Shown: positions 9,784 through 21,639, numbered from the stretch's first letter. The stretch is 64,000 bases of DNA from Oegoconia quadripuncta (GCA_949316235.1 OX438743.1:31155242-31219241); one strand, 5' to 3'. Notes: generated by a model from the sequence alone, not told the origin. Made by a program: numbers and translations.

Positions 9784-10429
9784 TTCTTTGTAAGGATTTT
9801 TATAGCGGAATATCTATTTCTATTTTAAAATGAAATATCAAAGGCTACCTTTAGATATCAGGGGCTAGAACAAAAAATGTAACCCACATAAAATTAAAAC
9901 TAGATTTATACGCAGACTCGTAAAGTGGAGTGTGGTGCTCGTCAAATATTTACGTTGGCATAGGTTAACCCTTGCGCAGGCGGGTCCGTCCATCAGACCC
10001 TCGGCCCCATGGGAGCGGCCAGGTATACGACGAGATACGAATACATGAGAGCTGACTGACGCTTTTAATTTTACTAATGTTAAATTAATTTTACCGATGC
10101 TATACGAAAATATGCTATTCCATTAACATTTGCGTTCAAAGTTTTACTCTACCACGAGTAAATGGCAAAATAATGAATTGACAACTAATTTAACTTAGTT
10201 TTTCGTTGATAAATAATGAATTGTCACAATTTACACATGTTTAAACTAAAGTATCGACACTTTTTTGAATTCGAGCTCACAAAACGGACGATTTAAGTTC
10301 TGACACTTTAATTTAGTTCTTCGAAAATGGCATCCGTAAAGGATATGACAAAGAAAATATTAAAATCGTTTAAGTTATGTTTTCTGGTCGAAGTGAAAGG
10401 ACGTAACTGTCATGTCATTCTTTATGTGA
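9784..10429. other. No gene seen
   Basis: AT-rich, with a GC-richer patch at 9970-10050 that has no recognised frame or repeat. Confidence 0.5.
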
Positions 10430-10965
10430 GCTTGGATTGAAAAAAGTATAGACTAGTGAACTTTAGTTTAAGCATTCTAACCTATTCGTCACAGTACATA
10501 TTTGAAAATCTAATGTATGTCAAAAAAATATAGCATCATTTAGGAAAAATAGTGATAAACATGATGTTAATACAAGAAATAAAGATAAACTTGCAGGTCA
10601 CATAAGTCGCCTCCTCAAAGTCAGTAATTCATTCAAAGGTATACGCTTTTTCAATAAGGTTCCAGTCGATATACAAAATCTTCCTCTCAATATATTTAGA
10701 GATACTATAAAACAGAAACTTATTAACAAAGCATATTATAAAATATCAGACTACTTAGATGATAAATGCCAGGGTATTTCACAATTAATAATGAAATATA
10801 AAAACCTGTATGTAAAATCAATGCCTGATTTTAAAAGAGCAACCCTTCGAGTTTCTTGCTTGTCAGGGGAAAATTGCATTTTGAACAAGCAGTAACTTAA
10901 AAAAATGTAAAATTGACTATTTTAAGTGTACCTACAAAATAAAGCATTTTTGACTTTGACTTTGC
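10430..10965 (+). pseudogene. LINE ORF2 C-terminus (jockey-like) with 3' UTR
   Basis: One frame gives ILTYSSQYIFENLMYVKK up to about 10527. A 1-nt slip in the A-run at 10521-10528 moves the reading to a second frame: ASFRKNSDKHDVNTRNK, then FFNKVPVDIQNLPLNIF and KAYYKISDYLDDK. The order YIFE, NTRNK, FFNKVP, KAYY is typical of the C-terminus of jockey-type LINE proteins (family knowledge). The 3' end has GAGTTTCTTGCTTGTC, AATAAAG and a TTGACTTTGACTTTG tail. It is 5'-truncated and frameshifted, so dead. Related tails are at 19690-19905, 20510-20655 and 53768-53890. Confidence 0.78.
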
Positions 10966-12059
10966 AACTCCCAATCGAATCAACTAACGTCAATGCCGCT
11001 ACAGACTATCACGTTCTATATTATTGACCATAACAATCTCTTATACTCAATGCTTTCCCTAGACGGGAACTACACGAAAATTGTGACTATTCAATATTTA
11101 TTAATGAATAACATCGTTCAAATAGATGCCTATACATTATTTTGCCTTGTACTCGAACTAGAGTAAAACTTCGAACTCAAATGTTAACGAAATAGTAATT
11201 TTTTTTCTGAAAAGGATAGATAAGTCTACATTTAGGTAGTGCCAACTGAGTCGACATCATTGTAGGGCAAATAATATCTACTCTCGTCTCGTACAACCCG
11301 ACACATCAGTGGAGAGTAACGTTCTTATTTCTTTAAGGTAAGGTATCTCGTAGTTTGAGTCCAAATAAACACGCTTTCAACGCGACGTTCCCAGTTGTGA
11401 CGATTACGTACGGCAAAAATTTCACCTTGGCAGATGTGTATAGATCGGCAGCTGGAATACCTACCTACCCTTTATGTTTTTTTTGAATTATATCAAGGTT
11501 CTAAAATTTATAAGTATTTTTTGGTACCTTGTGAATGTCAAAAAAAAAATGCGACTACTCTCGATTTTCAACTATTCTTATTTGTTATTGGTCTATTTAA
11601 TTACGTTTAGTAAGTTACTTTGCATTTTACTAAATGTTTGTAACTTTTTCATAATTTTGATACATAAACCATAATATCACAATTTGTTTATGTGAAAGCT
11701 TATTATTATTATAGTTTTTCCTCGTACCATTCTTAAGTCTACATAGTCCGAGGGTCATCCAAGCAACCCGCAATAAAATATGCGCGACAGGACCGCCTGG
11801 ATGTAAAAATGTTGTTTTTAGGGCTCCTCTCAATAATGTATCCTTTAGGAAACGTTAAGTGCTTCTCCTTTTACCTGTGTTTTAGGTGACTCTAAAGGCA
11901 TAGAGTTACATAAACTTGCTCTTGCTCTAGTATTTATTCTGAAGTGCGTAGGTAGAAATTTACTTACATCGTAAATGTTATTCGTATTTTTATTCTGCTA
12001 TTTTGTAGACCAGCACTTTAAATGTAGTCCTAATTTTTTCTTCTTTCGAATTACAAATT
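10966..12059. other. No gene seen
   Basis: AT-rich. The 66- and 67-codon frames near 11474-11833 are hydrophobic low-complexity reading and are not supported. Confidence 0.5.
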
Positions 12060-12081
12060 GGGGAGGGGGAAGGGGGGGGGG
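12060..12081 (+). repeat. G-run
   Basis: Runs of 4, 5 and 10 G separated by A or AA. It could form a G-quadruplex, with the 10-G run supplying more than one tract. Confidence 0.8.
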
Positions 12082-12084
12082 TGT

Positions 12085-12200
12085 ATGCTAATAAATATTT
12101 TTTTTGCCAAGATGTTATTTTACCACTTTGTCGGCGTGAATAAATGAGTACTAAAAGCCTCTTGAGCTAAGCCGCAGACAGACGGACATGGCAAAACTGT
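12085..12200 (-). repeat. Dispersed repeat (CGCCATGTCCGTCTGTCT family), minus strand
   Basis: The reverse complement has GCCATGTCCGTCTGTC, GGCTTAGCTCAAGAGG and ATTCACGCCGACAAAGTGG, without the MITE seen at 9018-9167. Confidence 0.65.
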
Positions 12201-12448
12201 AAGAAATAACTGAGAAAATATTTTTTATTTGACTTGAAGTATTTGCCGATTCCTCGCCAATTTTTAATTAAATGATCATAGACTTTTTGTAGCTTCTGAC
12301 CATCTTCTCATTAATATTATTGCTTTGACCCAAGCCACACAGATGTTTGCAAGTTGCCTTGCATTTACCGTGGAGGTTGGAAATTTATTTACCTTCTTTG
12401 CGCCTTTAATTCGACTTTAAATAGTCTGCTTCAGCATCACTGACCTGG

Positions 12449-12831
12449 CTAACAAAAGTGACTGTCAGAGGTGTTTGCGACCTGGCGCTGTCCGTGCTGT
12501 ATTAAATTAAGGGGTCGAGCTTCACTTGCTCTCTCCCCCATATTAAATAAAGCCTTCTTGGCTTTTTGCGTCACATTAGCTATACTTGGGACTTTCTTTC
12601 CTGCGTTTTCACCCTTAAATTCTTTCTTTAATTAGTCTGGGGTCCAAGTTAATAATGGAGTCACGTAGGGCACCGTCTACTTTCAGTAAGCGCCGTGCAG
12701 AGTACCACTCTTGATCTTGGCTTACAGGAGTTACAGTGGGAGGAGTGCGGAGGTGGACTCTGTCAGAGGTGTTTGGATGCGGGTAATGATAACGTTAACA
12801 ATCCCCACGAGACCTACTAGTCCCATCAGAG
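12449..12831 (-). pseudogene. Unidentified coding-like block, frameshifted or alternatively read
   Basis: On the minus strand a good splice acceptor (TACTTTGTGTTCAG) precedes position 12831, and a donor GTAAGC lies at 12725-12720. Within that interval ATG at 12826 opens a 31-codon frame starting MGLVGLVGIVNVIITR, hydrophobic like a membrane segment. A second frame, 12788-12615, includes SQDQEWYSARRLLKVDGA. A third, 12631-12449, includes KKEFKGENAGKK and KALFNMGERASEARP and ends in TAG. The last two overlap by 17 nt and together read like one protein of about 115 aa broken by one frameshift. A 16-bp direct repeat (CTGTCAGAGGTGTTTG on the plus strand, at 12462-12477 and 12760-12775) falls in coding position as NTSD. 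The family is not recognised: it could be a decayed host exon or retroelement protein. Confidence 0.4.
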
Positions 12832-13430
12832 CTGAACACAAAGTAAATATTTTAGTTAAAGACAACTTTATCTGAAAACAAAATAGATGTAAGAAAGTTT
12901 AGGCCTAGTTTCCAAGAACAACGTATCATATATTAACTCTGTGAACTATCGGTTTAACATTCACTATCAATAAAGTACGATCCGATGGGCAAAGGGCGCC
13001 CGTGATCGATGGAACTTCTAATTTATACCCAAAGCCCTAAGGCCGTATCGATTACACCCGGTAACTTTGCAGAGACCTGGGTAGCGGGTAGCGCGCGCGG
13101 CGCTTTTTGCAAAATTTCTCTTGCTGTCTCTAGAGGGTTAACAATGTTTGTTGATCGTTAGAAAATTTAAATTAAATTTAGAAAATCTGTGAGCGTGGGT
13201 TTTGAGGGTTAGTATTTTAGAATGAACCTATTCATATTAAATTGGAGTTAAGTGTGAAACTTAGAGCAGTTTCTTTTTTTAAATATTTTTGACTTTATTT
13301 CTAAGAATGACCCCGATATTAATATTTCGGGGGCCTTGTTATATCAATTCTTAATTTGTATGTAACATCTTTTGTGCCTCTTGACATCTATTTAAGTATT
13401 TATTACTTTTATATTTATCTTAGTACTAAT
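12832..13430. other. No gene seen
   Basis: A GC-rich spot at 13075-13110 (GTAGCGCGCGCGGCGC) stands out; otherwise AT-rich without frames. Confidence 0.5.
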
Positions 13431-13480
13431 AATATTATTTGTACTGCCTAGTGAGTACACTAGGCAATACAAATAATATT
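13431..13480. repeat. Hairpin, 23-bp arms, one mismatch
   Basis: The arms 13431-13453 and 13458-13480 pair with one mismatch around a 4-nt loop (AGTA). Outer AGTAC and GTACT add further pairing. Confidence 0.85.
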
Positions 13481-13504
13481 GTACTGTAATATTCCATTTT
13501 CTTA

Positions 13505-13665
13505 GAGCAGTTTTTAATCGACTTAAAAGAAGCAGGTTCTAAATTCGCCTGTATTTTTTTGTATGTTTGTCACGCGATAGTTTCGTCAACTGTTAACCGA
13601 TTTTGATGATTATTTTTGTTTGATAATTAATACCCTCAGAGTGGTAACCGTGGTTCAGTGGCGGT
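13505..13665 (+). repeat. Dispersed MITE-like repeat fragment
   Basis: It contains AATCGACTTAAAAGAAGCAG, GGTTCTAAATTCG and AACCGATTTTGATGATT. These blocks resemble a repeat common in lepidopteran genomes (from memory). No coding capacity. Confidence 0.45.
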
Positions 13666-14530
13666 AATTAGTTTCACAATCATTATATAGATTTAGCGTT
13701 GCACCTCTCTTACCTAAGGTTAAAAATATTAACTTCCCAACAGCATTACAGATGGCGTTGTAAAGTTTGTTGGCTAGCAAGTATCAGTATGATTTCATAG
13801 ATGGCGTTAGTTTCCAATAGATTGGATGGTTACCAGTTATATAAATCGATAGTACATGGCCTGCCTGAGAATCGATCCCGGACCTCCTAAATAACAATAC
13901 TCGCTCATTGATTCACTTACTCACTGATTGACATGCTCCATTTAGAGGGGGAAGAGTAGAAACAAAAAAAATTACGTTATGAAAACCCAATTATCAGCTA
14001 CTTTTCTCACAGCAATGCCGGATTATATGGGTACTCAAGGCTGCTTGCAATAGTTTGTAGTACAGTGTTGATGATGGCCTGTACTATTCATATCATTGAC
14101 ATTCATATCATTCATATCATTATTGCTTATAAGTAATACCTAATAATGTTTACGATATAAACTTACTATACACCGAGAATAACTCGTAGATACTAACTAT
14201 AAGAAATTCAATTTCCGTGAAAAATTTCAAATTTGAAAATATATTCTCGAACGTTCCTGACGTTAAAAATCTAACCTACTTCGATCTCACGTATTATCGC
14301 ATGATAAAAATTCACACGAGTTTCTTCTTTTTCAATTTAAATACTTGACGGAAACTCTGAAGGCTTGTCTGCCTTAAGTAGTGTCTGTAGCACCATCGTG
14401 ATTCTTAGTCAAATGTTTTATGGAAATTGCTCCAGCGCCGTTTCCATATGAATAAACCGTATTAATAAACCGTTCTCAAGATTAAGATGACCTTAAGTTG
14501 ATGCTTGAGAATCTATTGCATATTAAAACA
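13666..14530. other. No gene seen; SINE D scrap at 13856-13900
   Basis: The stretch 13856-13900 has GGCCTGCCTGAGAATCG and ATCCCGGACCTCCTAAA, the minus-strand head of SINE D. A triplicated TTCATATCATT-like run is at 14087-14123. Nothing else is recognised. Confidence 0.5.
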
Positions 14531-14589
14531 GATTGTGATCACGTACAGTTCATATCAAAAAAAATATTGTACTGTACGTGATCTCAATC
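14531..14589. repeat. Stem-loop, 19-bp arms, one mismatch
   Basis: The arms at 14531-14549 and 14571-14589 (ACTGTACGTGATCTCAATC on the right) pair with one mismatch around a 21-nt AT-rich loop. Confidence 0.85.
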
Positions 14590-14620
14590 TCAAGATCGAT
14601 TTATTGATATCCCACCCAAG

Positions 14621-14815
14621 TGTCTAAATATTATAAATGTGAAAGTAACTCGGTCTGTCTGTTTGTTATCTTCTTACAACTAAACCTCTGAATCGATCAT
14701 GTAGAACTTTGGGAAAGGTAGTATGGGGTCTGTACATAGACTATTCTTAAACAAGACAAAAGACAAGATAAGAATTCGCTCTGAAGTAATTCCACCCGGG
14801 TGAAACAACGTACTA
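14621..14815 (+). mobile_element. Helitron-like non-autonomous fragment (tentative)
   Basis: It begins AAATATTATAAATGTGAAAG and continues CGGTCTGTCTGTTTG and CCTCTGAATCGATCATG, like the left part of lepidopteran Helitron-like repeats such as 53395-53629. A clear CTAG end is missing, so it is probably truncated. Confidence 0.35.
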
Positions 14816-14852
14816 TTTGTAGCAGTCAAGCAATAAACTTTTATTTTATATA

Positions 14853-14970
14853 GACGAACGATTGGTTCTAATGACCTGCGAAATCAACGGTAGTGAATTT
14901 GAATCCAGCGGGGTATAAATATTTGTGTTTTAAAAACGAACATTTAATCTGGAATGATGGATGTTTACAT
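14853..14970 (+). repeat. Degenerate SINE A head and body
   Basis: GACGAACGATTGGTTC, a damaged B box (TTTGAATCC) and GGATGTTTACAT keep the order of subfamily A. Confidence 0.6.
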
Positions 14971-14979
14971 TATATATAA

Positions 14980-15215
14980 CCAGCGCTGTGGTACGGACCA
15001 CTATCTGTGCTGCAGCATATGCTGAGTCAGAGCCCTTTCAGTACACAGTAGGTACAGCCCATCGCTGGGAAAATTTTGTATGGTGTGCGTCAGTATATTA
15101 AGCTTTCATTTTTTTATTTATTCTATTTGTTGATTGCATAGGGTTTATTATTGTTGTGTTTGTATTTCGGTTGTATGTACTGTGCAGTGAATAAATGTTT
15201 TTATCTATCTAACTA
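14980..15215 (+). repeat. Probable LINE 3' tail
   Basis: A GC-richer block at 14990-15075 is followed by AT-rich sequence ending GTGCAGTGAATAAATG and a (CTAT)n-like tail, the layout of a truncated LINE 3' end. The family is not assigned. Confidence 0.4.
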
Positions 15216-15539
15216 CCTTATAGCCTTTGTTGTAAGGATTTGTTTTCTCAAGTTAGTAAAAAAGTTTTATGTTTTCAAATGACATTTTGTCAAAAATATT
15301 TCATACAATTTTCATTTTCAATAGCTGGTGAATGGTACGATGTGGTTCATAACTCTGTTTGATGTAAATCGGTTAATCCTTTTCAAACGAATAATCTTTA
15401 ACATAGTTGCTTTGTATATCTGGATGACATGACATTGTCAATTTATGGTAATTAATTTATTTATTTTCGGGAAACTGAGTAGTCGTAACATTATAATATA
15501 AAGTACACCAAAGAGTCAGTACATCGATAAAGTACTCAT
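15216..15539. other. No gene seen
   Basis: AT-rich spacer. Confidence 0.5.
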
Positions 15540-15741
15540 TTTTTATGCACAACGGGTTAGTACTTGACCTCTATCACACCTGCTGTTAAGTGAAGATGAG
15601 ATCGAAGGTGGAAGCGTACTGACACGGAAAACCCAACATATTTGGGGGATTGGCTATCTTATCTCTGACAACCGAAACACAACAATGCTTAACATTGTTG
15701 CTTGGCGGCAGATTTAGATAAGATGGTGGTAGCTAGCTACT
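15540..15741 (-). repeat. SINE C, minus strand, 5'-truncated
   Basis: Read on the plus strand it runs TTTTTATGCACAACGGG, TACTTGACC, AAGATGAGATCGAAGGTGG and GATTTAGATAAGATGGTGG, matching 63295-63627. The tRNA-like head is missing. Confidence 0.8.
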
Positions 15742-16061
15742 CTCCACAAATAGCAGGAGTAGTTCTGCAGTGTGTAGCTGAACCACCTTTATAGTTGTAA
15801 TATTGCTAAGATGTATTCTTTGCATTTAGCTTTATATACCGAATGAGTTTTTTTACCGTAAGGCAAAAAATAGGGCATATTAGGTAAGTGAAATAGAAGT
15901 TTTTGGCCTAAGTGCTTTAATTATTTTTTTCAAAAACGCACGCGCTTGCCCGCTATTTATATTCGACTGGCGTGATTCGTAGGGTTCCTATCATGGGAAA
16001 TTTATTTGGAACTCATATTTTCTCCAAGTTTTCTTTATTTAAATAAATAAATATTTGTGAC
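15742..16061. other. No gene seen
   Basis: AT-rich spacer; nothing recognised. Confidence 0.5.
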
Positions 16062-16209
16062 GGGTAAATGTTTGTGTGATGAATATGAACATTTATTCCT
16101 GAGTCATGGATGTTTATATAAATATTTATGTATGTTTATCCGTTATCTAGTATCCATAGTACAAGCTTTGCTTAGTTTGGGACTAAATGATTGGTGTAAG
16201 TGTCCGAAA

Positions 16210-16240
<31 letters not shown>

Positions 16241-16241
16241 T
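16062..16241 (+). repeat. SINE A body and tail, head missing
   Basis: It starts at GGGTAAATGTTTGTGTGATG and runs to GATTGGTGTAAGTGTCCG and an (TTTA)n tail at 16210-16241. The 62-codon frame at 16057-16245 is this repeat, not a gene. Confidence 0.82.
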
Positions 16242-18909
16242 TTAATGATGTAATTATGTGGAATAGTCTACAAACGCGACCGTCAAATGACATAATTAAC
16301 GGTTTATTCGATGATGGTTTTGAAAAAAAATATTAAACTACCGATGCCAATACCTTCTATTTCTCTTACCTAATATGTCCTATTTTTTTCCCTACGATTA
16401 AACAACTTATCCAGTATTTTAATCGTAATAATTTACCTAGGTTAAGCAAACAATTTCATGCCTAAATATAAAGTTCGTTAAGCAAGGGTCATCCCGAGGG
16501 TCAAAACCGGCTTTTAACAGATTAAATACCTAGGTTTCTACATTGATTGCTTTGCTGAATAATGTAATACCATCTGTGTATCAGAGAAATTATATATTTC
16601 GTCTAAATAAACTTATGATAAATTGTGAAATTTGGTTAATATAGTTATGTTGCCAGGCTCTTTGATATAGCTCTGAAAGTTAGCAGGCTTAAGTAGAAAT
16701 GGGAAGGCCCTAGAGCTAGTGGGTGCTTTTCGAAAATGATCTATAATTACTATATTTTTTAGAAAATTCATAGAAAATAGAAAATCATAGAATAAATAGC
16801 CAGTATGCTATGCTACTATTGATCATGTAAATTTGCTGTGTATGGTTATTTACGAAGCCGACAGTACCATTTGCCAACTACGAAACGTGACAAGATTGTT
16901 TTGGCTATCTCATATAAGTAGTGTAGTCCTGCTGGAGTAGAGACGGCGACTATAGATAATCAGAGTGTAAACCCCTAGCTAGATGGAGTGACAACTGCGA
17001 CAGCTGGTGAAAGCGCCTGGATGCGAAGAGCCACGAAAATTATAACTAATACAAATAAAACGTTCCGAAAATTAAAAATACGTCAGAATTTTTTTCAGCG
17101 TATAAATTATTTCCAGCTGAATTGCAAACGCATAATTACACACACATATAGGTAGATAATAAAACATATACAAACACATTCATGATCTTTCTTAAAAATG
17201 TGCAATGTTTCTTACAGAAATTTGTTCTTACGATTGACCCTTATCGATTTCCTACTGCCATAAAAGAACAAGGTGTCGTATTTTCAGATTTGGAAGTTTC
17301 GATTCCCGGTTTAGCCAGCCGTTTTCAAGAATCTGTGAATGCAGTACTAATTTTTGAAATAATGGAATGATTACTTTCCGCAAAATTTATTTTCCTCAAT
17401 ATACTACGTACTTTCCCAGTGAAGTCGGTTTTTTTCTCTATCCAGGCGCTCGACATTCTGTCACATAATATTTTTTACGAAACATATAATACTTATGGTA
17501 AACTTAATAACATTAAGTAATATATATCGTAGTGTAAAATATAGTAGTCAAAGTAAACATAGTTACCGTAGCTAACTGATTTAAGGCAGGGTCATCCAAT
17601 ACGGGCAAAACTCTGGAGGTTCCGTACGATACAGGATTAATTAGGGAATAGGGGATAGTACGTGTAGTGGTCTGCGTTGCGATGTGTACAGACGCGGACA
17701 AAACTGTTACGGTAAAAGTGAAAATAATGTTAAATTAGACAGGGCGAGTATTCGGACACTTGCTCGCTTGTAGTGGCTTGTAAATTACAGTATATATAGT
17801 TGGTGCTAAAATTTGTAGATAATATAAATATGCTGGCTAGTATTTTAGTTCATCAATCGTAATCAAAAGTAAAAAAATTATGCATGGGCTTTACTAATTT
17901 ATGCCTATCAATTGGTCGTGTTAAACAGAATGTTAAATAACATAACACACCGAACTATATACTGTATACTTAAGAGGTAGGTACATGATAACACAATTTC
18001 CAAATACTATGTGTTGGAGACTGGCAGCTTGGTCAGACGATGGCCTTTAATGTTTGGCAAGCTTTTGATACTTCCGTCTGGTGTTTTTGATATAGTTTGA
18101 AAAATATTTATATTTATTTCACTACGTAAGTTATGACAAGCTGTAAGTTTTCCATGTCATTAAAATAAAATAAAAATAAAAGCATTAAAACAATTCCGTC
18201 TCATCACCGGTAGAGTAAAGGCACTAAAAAAATCCCTTCTGTTTAGAAAATTGAAATAATGATTTAACAGTTTTGACATTACGTGTACAGTTGGGGAAGG
18301 TATTCGTCCAGCGGTTGTGTAACTGGATTACCTATCATTTTGATTGAACGTTTGAGAGCCTCAGGAGGACTTATTAGATCGAAACTCTATTTACTTACTT
18401 GACGCGAGGTTGCTCCTGGAACACTTTTACTTTGTTAAATGTTAGAACGCCTTATGTGAGATTTACTGAAAATGTTATTGGTATATACTTCGATCAATAA
18501 AACATATGTATTTATAATAAACAAATACACTTTCAGTAAGAATTTGGCATGCAATATTAAAAAAAAAATCACTTGTCATACGTCCACAAAATGCAAATCA
18601 TAGTAGGTATTAATTTTGTTTTATATATTATACATTTACGGGATATCTATGTTGGTTAGATACACAAACTATACAAATGTACACGGGTTTTGGGTACAGT
18701 ACACGTCTTAAACAAATATAAGAAGGCGGTGGCCGGTGACCTTTGTCCCTTTCCACCATGTGTGCGTAAGGGACAGGGTGTACGGACACACTAACACTAT
18801 AACAACGGTTTGTATTTGCAAATGTGACCCTGTAGAGCTATGAAAGCGATAGACAGGCGTTGGAAAATATTATACAATAAATCTGTTACTTAGGTACATA
18901 AGGGGGTTT
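16242..18909. other. No gene or clear repeat seen in 2.7 kb
   Basis: Frames of 62 codons at 17182-17370 (plus) and 17513-17701 (minus) have no motifs. This is the emptiest stretch after 29751-33050. Small exons could be missed. Confidence 0.45.
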
Positions 18910-19120
18910 ATTCCTGTGGAACCACCCTGTGGAACGGACTTCCGGCAGCGGTATTCCCGAGCGAGTACGACATTGGAACCTTCAAGACGAGCCTACACCT
19001 TCCTCAATGGCCGGCAACGCATCTGTGACCCTTTTGGGTGTCCATGGGCGGCGGTGATTGCTTTCCATCAGGTGACCCGCATGCTCGTTTGCCGCCCTCT
19101 CATATAAAAAAAAAAAAATT
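18910..19120 (+). pseudogene. LINE 3' end (ORF2 C-terminus and tail)
   Basis: The plus frame reads LWNGLPAAVFPSEYDIGTF then KTSLH, followed by a stop. The WN-x-LP-x-x-VFP ... F-K core is typical of LINE ORF2 C-termini. The tail is CCATCAGGTGACCCGCATG, CTCGTTTGCC and poly-A at 19107-19119. It is 5'-truncated just upstream of the WNGLP motif. Confidence 0.72.
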
Positions 19121-19179
19121 CCATCTAGTGGCGTCTACATTCCATAAATTAAAATTTCTTTTTAAATGCTAAGAAGCCT

Positions 19180-19386
19180 AAAAGCTAATTATAAATAATA
19201 TCTAAATAGCTATGATGAGGTTTATTTTCCAGAATTCACAATTATAAAGAAATATAAATAATATCTAAATAGCTATTGATTATTTCCATTTTTCAGAATT
19301 CACGATTATAAAAAAAAGTGGCCGCAAATAAAAATCAATAATTTTAAATTCTCGAAATTAACCGTAATTATTTATAATTAGCTTTT
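19180..19386. mobile_element. Possible MITE with 20-bp inverted ends and internal duplication
   Basis: The left arm AAAAGCTAATTATAAATAAT (19180-19199) is the exact reverse complement of 19367-19386. Inside is a direct repeat: TATAAATAATATCTAAATAG followed by CAGAATTCAC, twice (about 19190-19250 and 19254-19312). No TSD identified. Confidence 0.5.
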
Positions 19387-19689
19387 ACGCCTTTCGATTG
19401 AAGGTCAGAGACATATTATTGATTTATATTGTATTTAAAAAGAAATCTTTATTTATCCAATCAGGGTGCCACTATTGGACGGTATAAACCCTCTTAAATA
19501 TTTTTTTAACTATTCTATACTACTATTATACTATATATATATACTATTCGCGATTTGTGAATAGCCAATCAACTGCGAGAAATGGATCGATAACGTTTCG
19601 TCGTTATAAGAATCTTTGCCACTTGTCTAGGAGGGCAGAACACCAGAACTGAGTCAATGTAGTAGCCAAAAAATTTTATTTCATAGGAT
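19387..19689. other. No gene seen
   Basis: AT-rich, with a (TA)n run at about 19530-19545. Confidence 0.5.
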
Positions 19690-19905
19690 AAAAATCACTA
19701 GAAAACGTTACATTACTACTCATTTACAAAGTCCACTTCCCAGAGAAGAACGATCAAAAACTTCAAGGGTTGCTCTTTTTAGTAGGTTTTCGTTTACAAT
19801 TTGCAACCGAATAAACAAGAAAAAGTATACATAATAAATAAGTAGTTTAAGTATACAAAATTGACTTAAAGGTCAAAGTAAATACGGCAAACTGACTATG
19901 CGAAA
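19690..19905 (-). repeat. LINE 3' UTR, minus strand
   Basis: AAAGTCCACTTCCCAGAG and TTCAAGGGTTGCTCTTTTTA are the minus reading of the GAGTTTCTTG 3'-UTR type that follows LINE coding sequence at 10430-10965. Confidence 0.55.
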
Positions 19906-20509
19906 CATTTTCAATTGATGCCGCACGTAAAAGAATCTTGAGAATCGAATGACAAACTTTTCGCTGAATGACGTGTCTGTTATGTCATAGCTCTATATGT
20001 TTAAGCCCGTTAAGGCCGGGCTACCTTCCGATACAATAACAGCAGCTATTCCGCGAACCCTTTCTTCTGGGTCCGACCCGGCCCGCTTATAAATTGCGGT
20101 GTCCATTGGGTACTGTCGCAAACGTTTGTTTGTTCATAATACTATACCTATGTATTTAGGCCAAATTGTGTGTTTGAAATGAAATTTAGAGTTGAACCAA
20201 TGAATTCACTGATGATCCGGATATCAATAATCGCATATTTCACTCGTAACTCAGAAAAAGTGTACACAGGCTCTATTATATTAGGTCAAGGATTACAAGG
20301 CAGATGTCGCGGGTTCGATTTAGTAATCGATGTCGTGTGGTAGAGCTTAAATGTGAGTGAGCTAGCTTAACACCATCTTATCATGTACTATATCATCATC
20401 ATATGTATCATCATCTTACCATCTGGTGGTGGCTGGTCGTTATGTTAATTGCTTTTGTTTTGTAATATGTAATATAAAATGTAATATTATTGTAAAGATG
20501 GAAATTAAT
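19906..20509. other. GC-rich patch at 20020-20130 with TATA motif, otherwise empty
   Basis: GACCCGGCCCGCTTATAAA at about 20073-20091 places a TATAAA in an unusually GC-rich context, followed by GTACTGTCGC about 25 bp downstream. It could be a core promoter, but no exon follows that I recognise. Confidence 0.25.
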
Positions 20510-20655
20510 TGAAAAGATGTGTTGTTGCGGAGTTTCTTGTCGCTTCTTCTTCCTAACCTTGTGAAGCGATGTAGTTTAAAAAAAAATAACATGTTGACTT
20601 TCAATAAATAATATTTTTGTATCTAACATTGAATAAAATATTTTTGATTTTATTT
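20510..20655 (+). repeat. LINE 3' UTR fragment
   Basis: GCGGAGTTTCTTGTCGC, CTTCTTCTTCC and GTTGACTTTCAATAAATAA resemble the 3' UTR of the LINE at 10430-10965. Confidence 0.5.
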
Positions 20656-20663
20656 TGATCTAA

Positions 20664-20757
20664 GTTCCGGGTGAACACGCTTCTACCTTTGGCTTCATCT
20701 TCACTTAACATCAGATGTAATTGAGGCCGAGCGTTAAGCCCATTCTGCGAAAAAAAC
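20664..20757 (+). repeat. SINE C, 3' end fragment
   Basis: CCGGGTGAACACGCTTC, ACTTAACATCAGATGTAATT and a poly-A end match the last ~90 bp of SINE C. Confidence 0.72.
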
Positions 20758-21639
20758 TAACTTCGGCGGTCGATAGTAGTCGGTTGCCGTCGACTGCCAT
20801 CGATTGGTAAAAACATAAATGGAGCGATTTCCACTGTTTCTTGACACTGTTGTTTGAAACATAATTTTGAAGTTAAGTAGTATTTTGAAATTAAAAATCT
20901 GCCTTAAATAAATTCAAATGTACTATGTGCAAGAGGTTATTAGAAAATATCTGACTAGGTATTTATATGATAAGCAAGCGTGACTGTGGACTGCTTGGCG
21001 ATATTCAGTATATTTATTTATTTGCAAATCACAAATTATGACGCCAATAACTATTAAAAAAATGGCCTTGATACTCATTCTTCTCTGGGGATTTATATTT
21101 TATACGACATTTTTTTTTTCTAATTTCAATTGATTGAATGTCATGAAAGCCATGTTCATCCAAATTAATATCCGTTTCAACTGTGTACATAATCTACAAA
21201 TCACAATAACATTTCGGCCGACTGTACCCGGCTCTGGATTACTCTCGTCCGTTCCCGAAACAAATATTGGTACATTACGCGACCCTTTGCCCCTCAAATT
21301 GTAATAAAAAGTCAGGACGTCTTGCTCCGACCACCTACGCTTTTGTTATTTATACGATAAAACCTATCATTTGTTAGAGGTTTGTTTTCTTTGACAGCAA
21401 TATTTCAGCAACTAGGCCATTAGTCGGTTTTCTAACAGATAAGGTTTTTAGAAGTCTATAGTGATGATTCTGCATACGTAACTTGGTTGAACGTAGATTT
21501 TTAAACGTTGACGCAAAAAAGTGAAGTTAAACTTAAAGCGGCTGAAACGAGTCAAATTTGGTTTTTTATTTTTTAAAACTGGTGTTTGCAAAATAGCTTA
21601 AAGCAATATTTGATGGAAAGAAAATGAAGCCGATTCAAA
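20758..21639. other. No gene seen
   Basis: A stretch of TCGG/TCGATAG-type repeats at 20765-20810 may be a MITE scrap. The 65-codon minus frame at 21100-21297 is unsupported. Confidence 0.45.

Noticed and set aside
12462..12775. 16-bp direct repeat as LTR ends or a TSD pair
   Set aside because: The sequences after the two copies diverge at once, and both copies fall within coding-like frames, so a coding repeat fits better.
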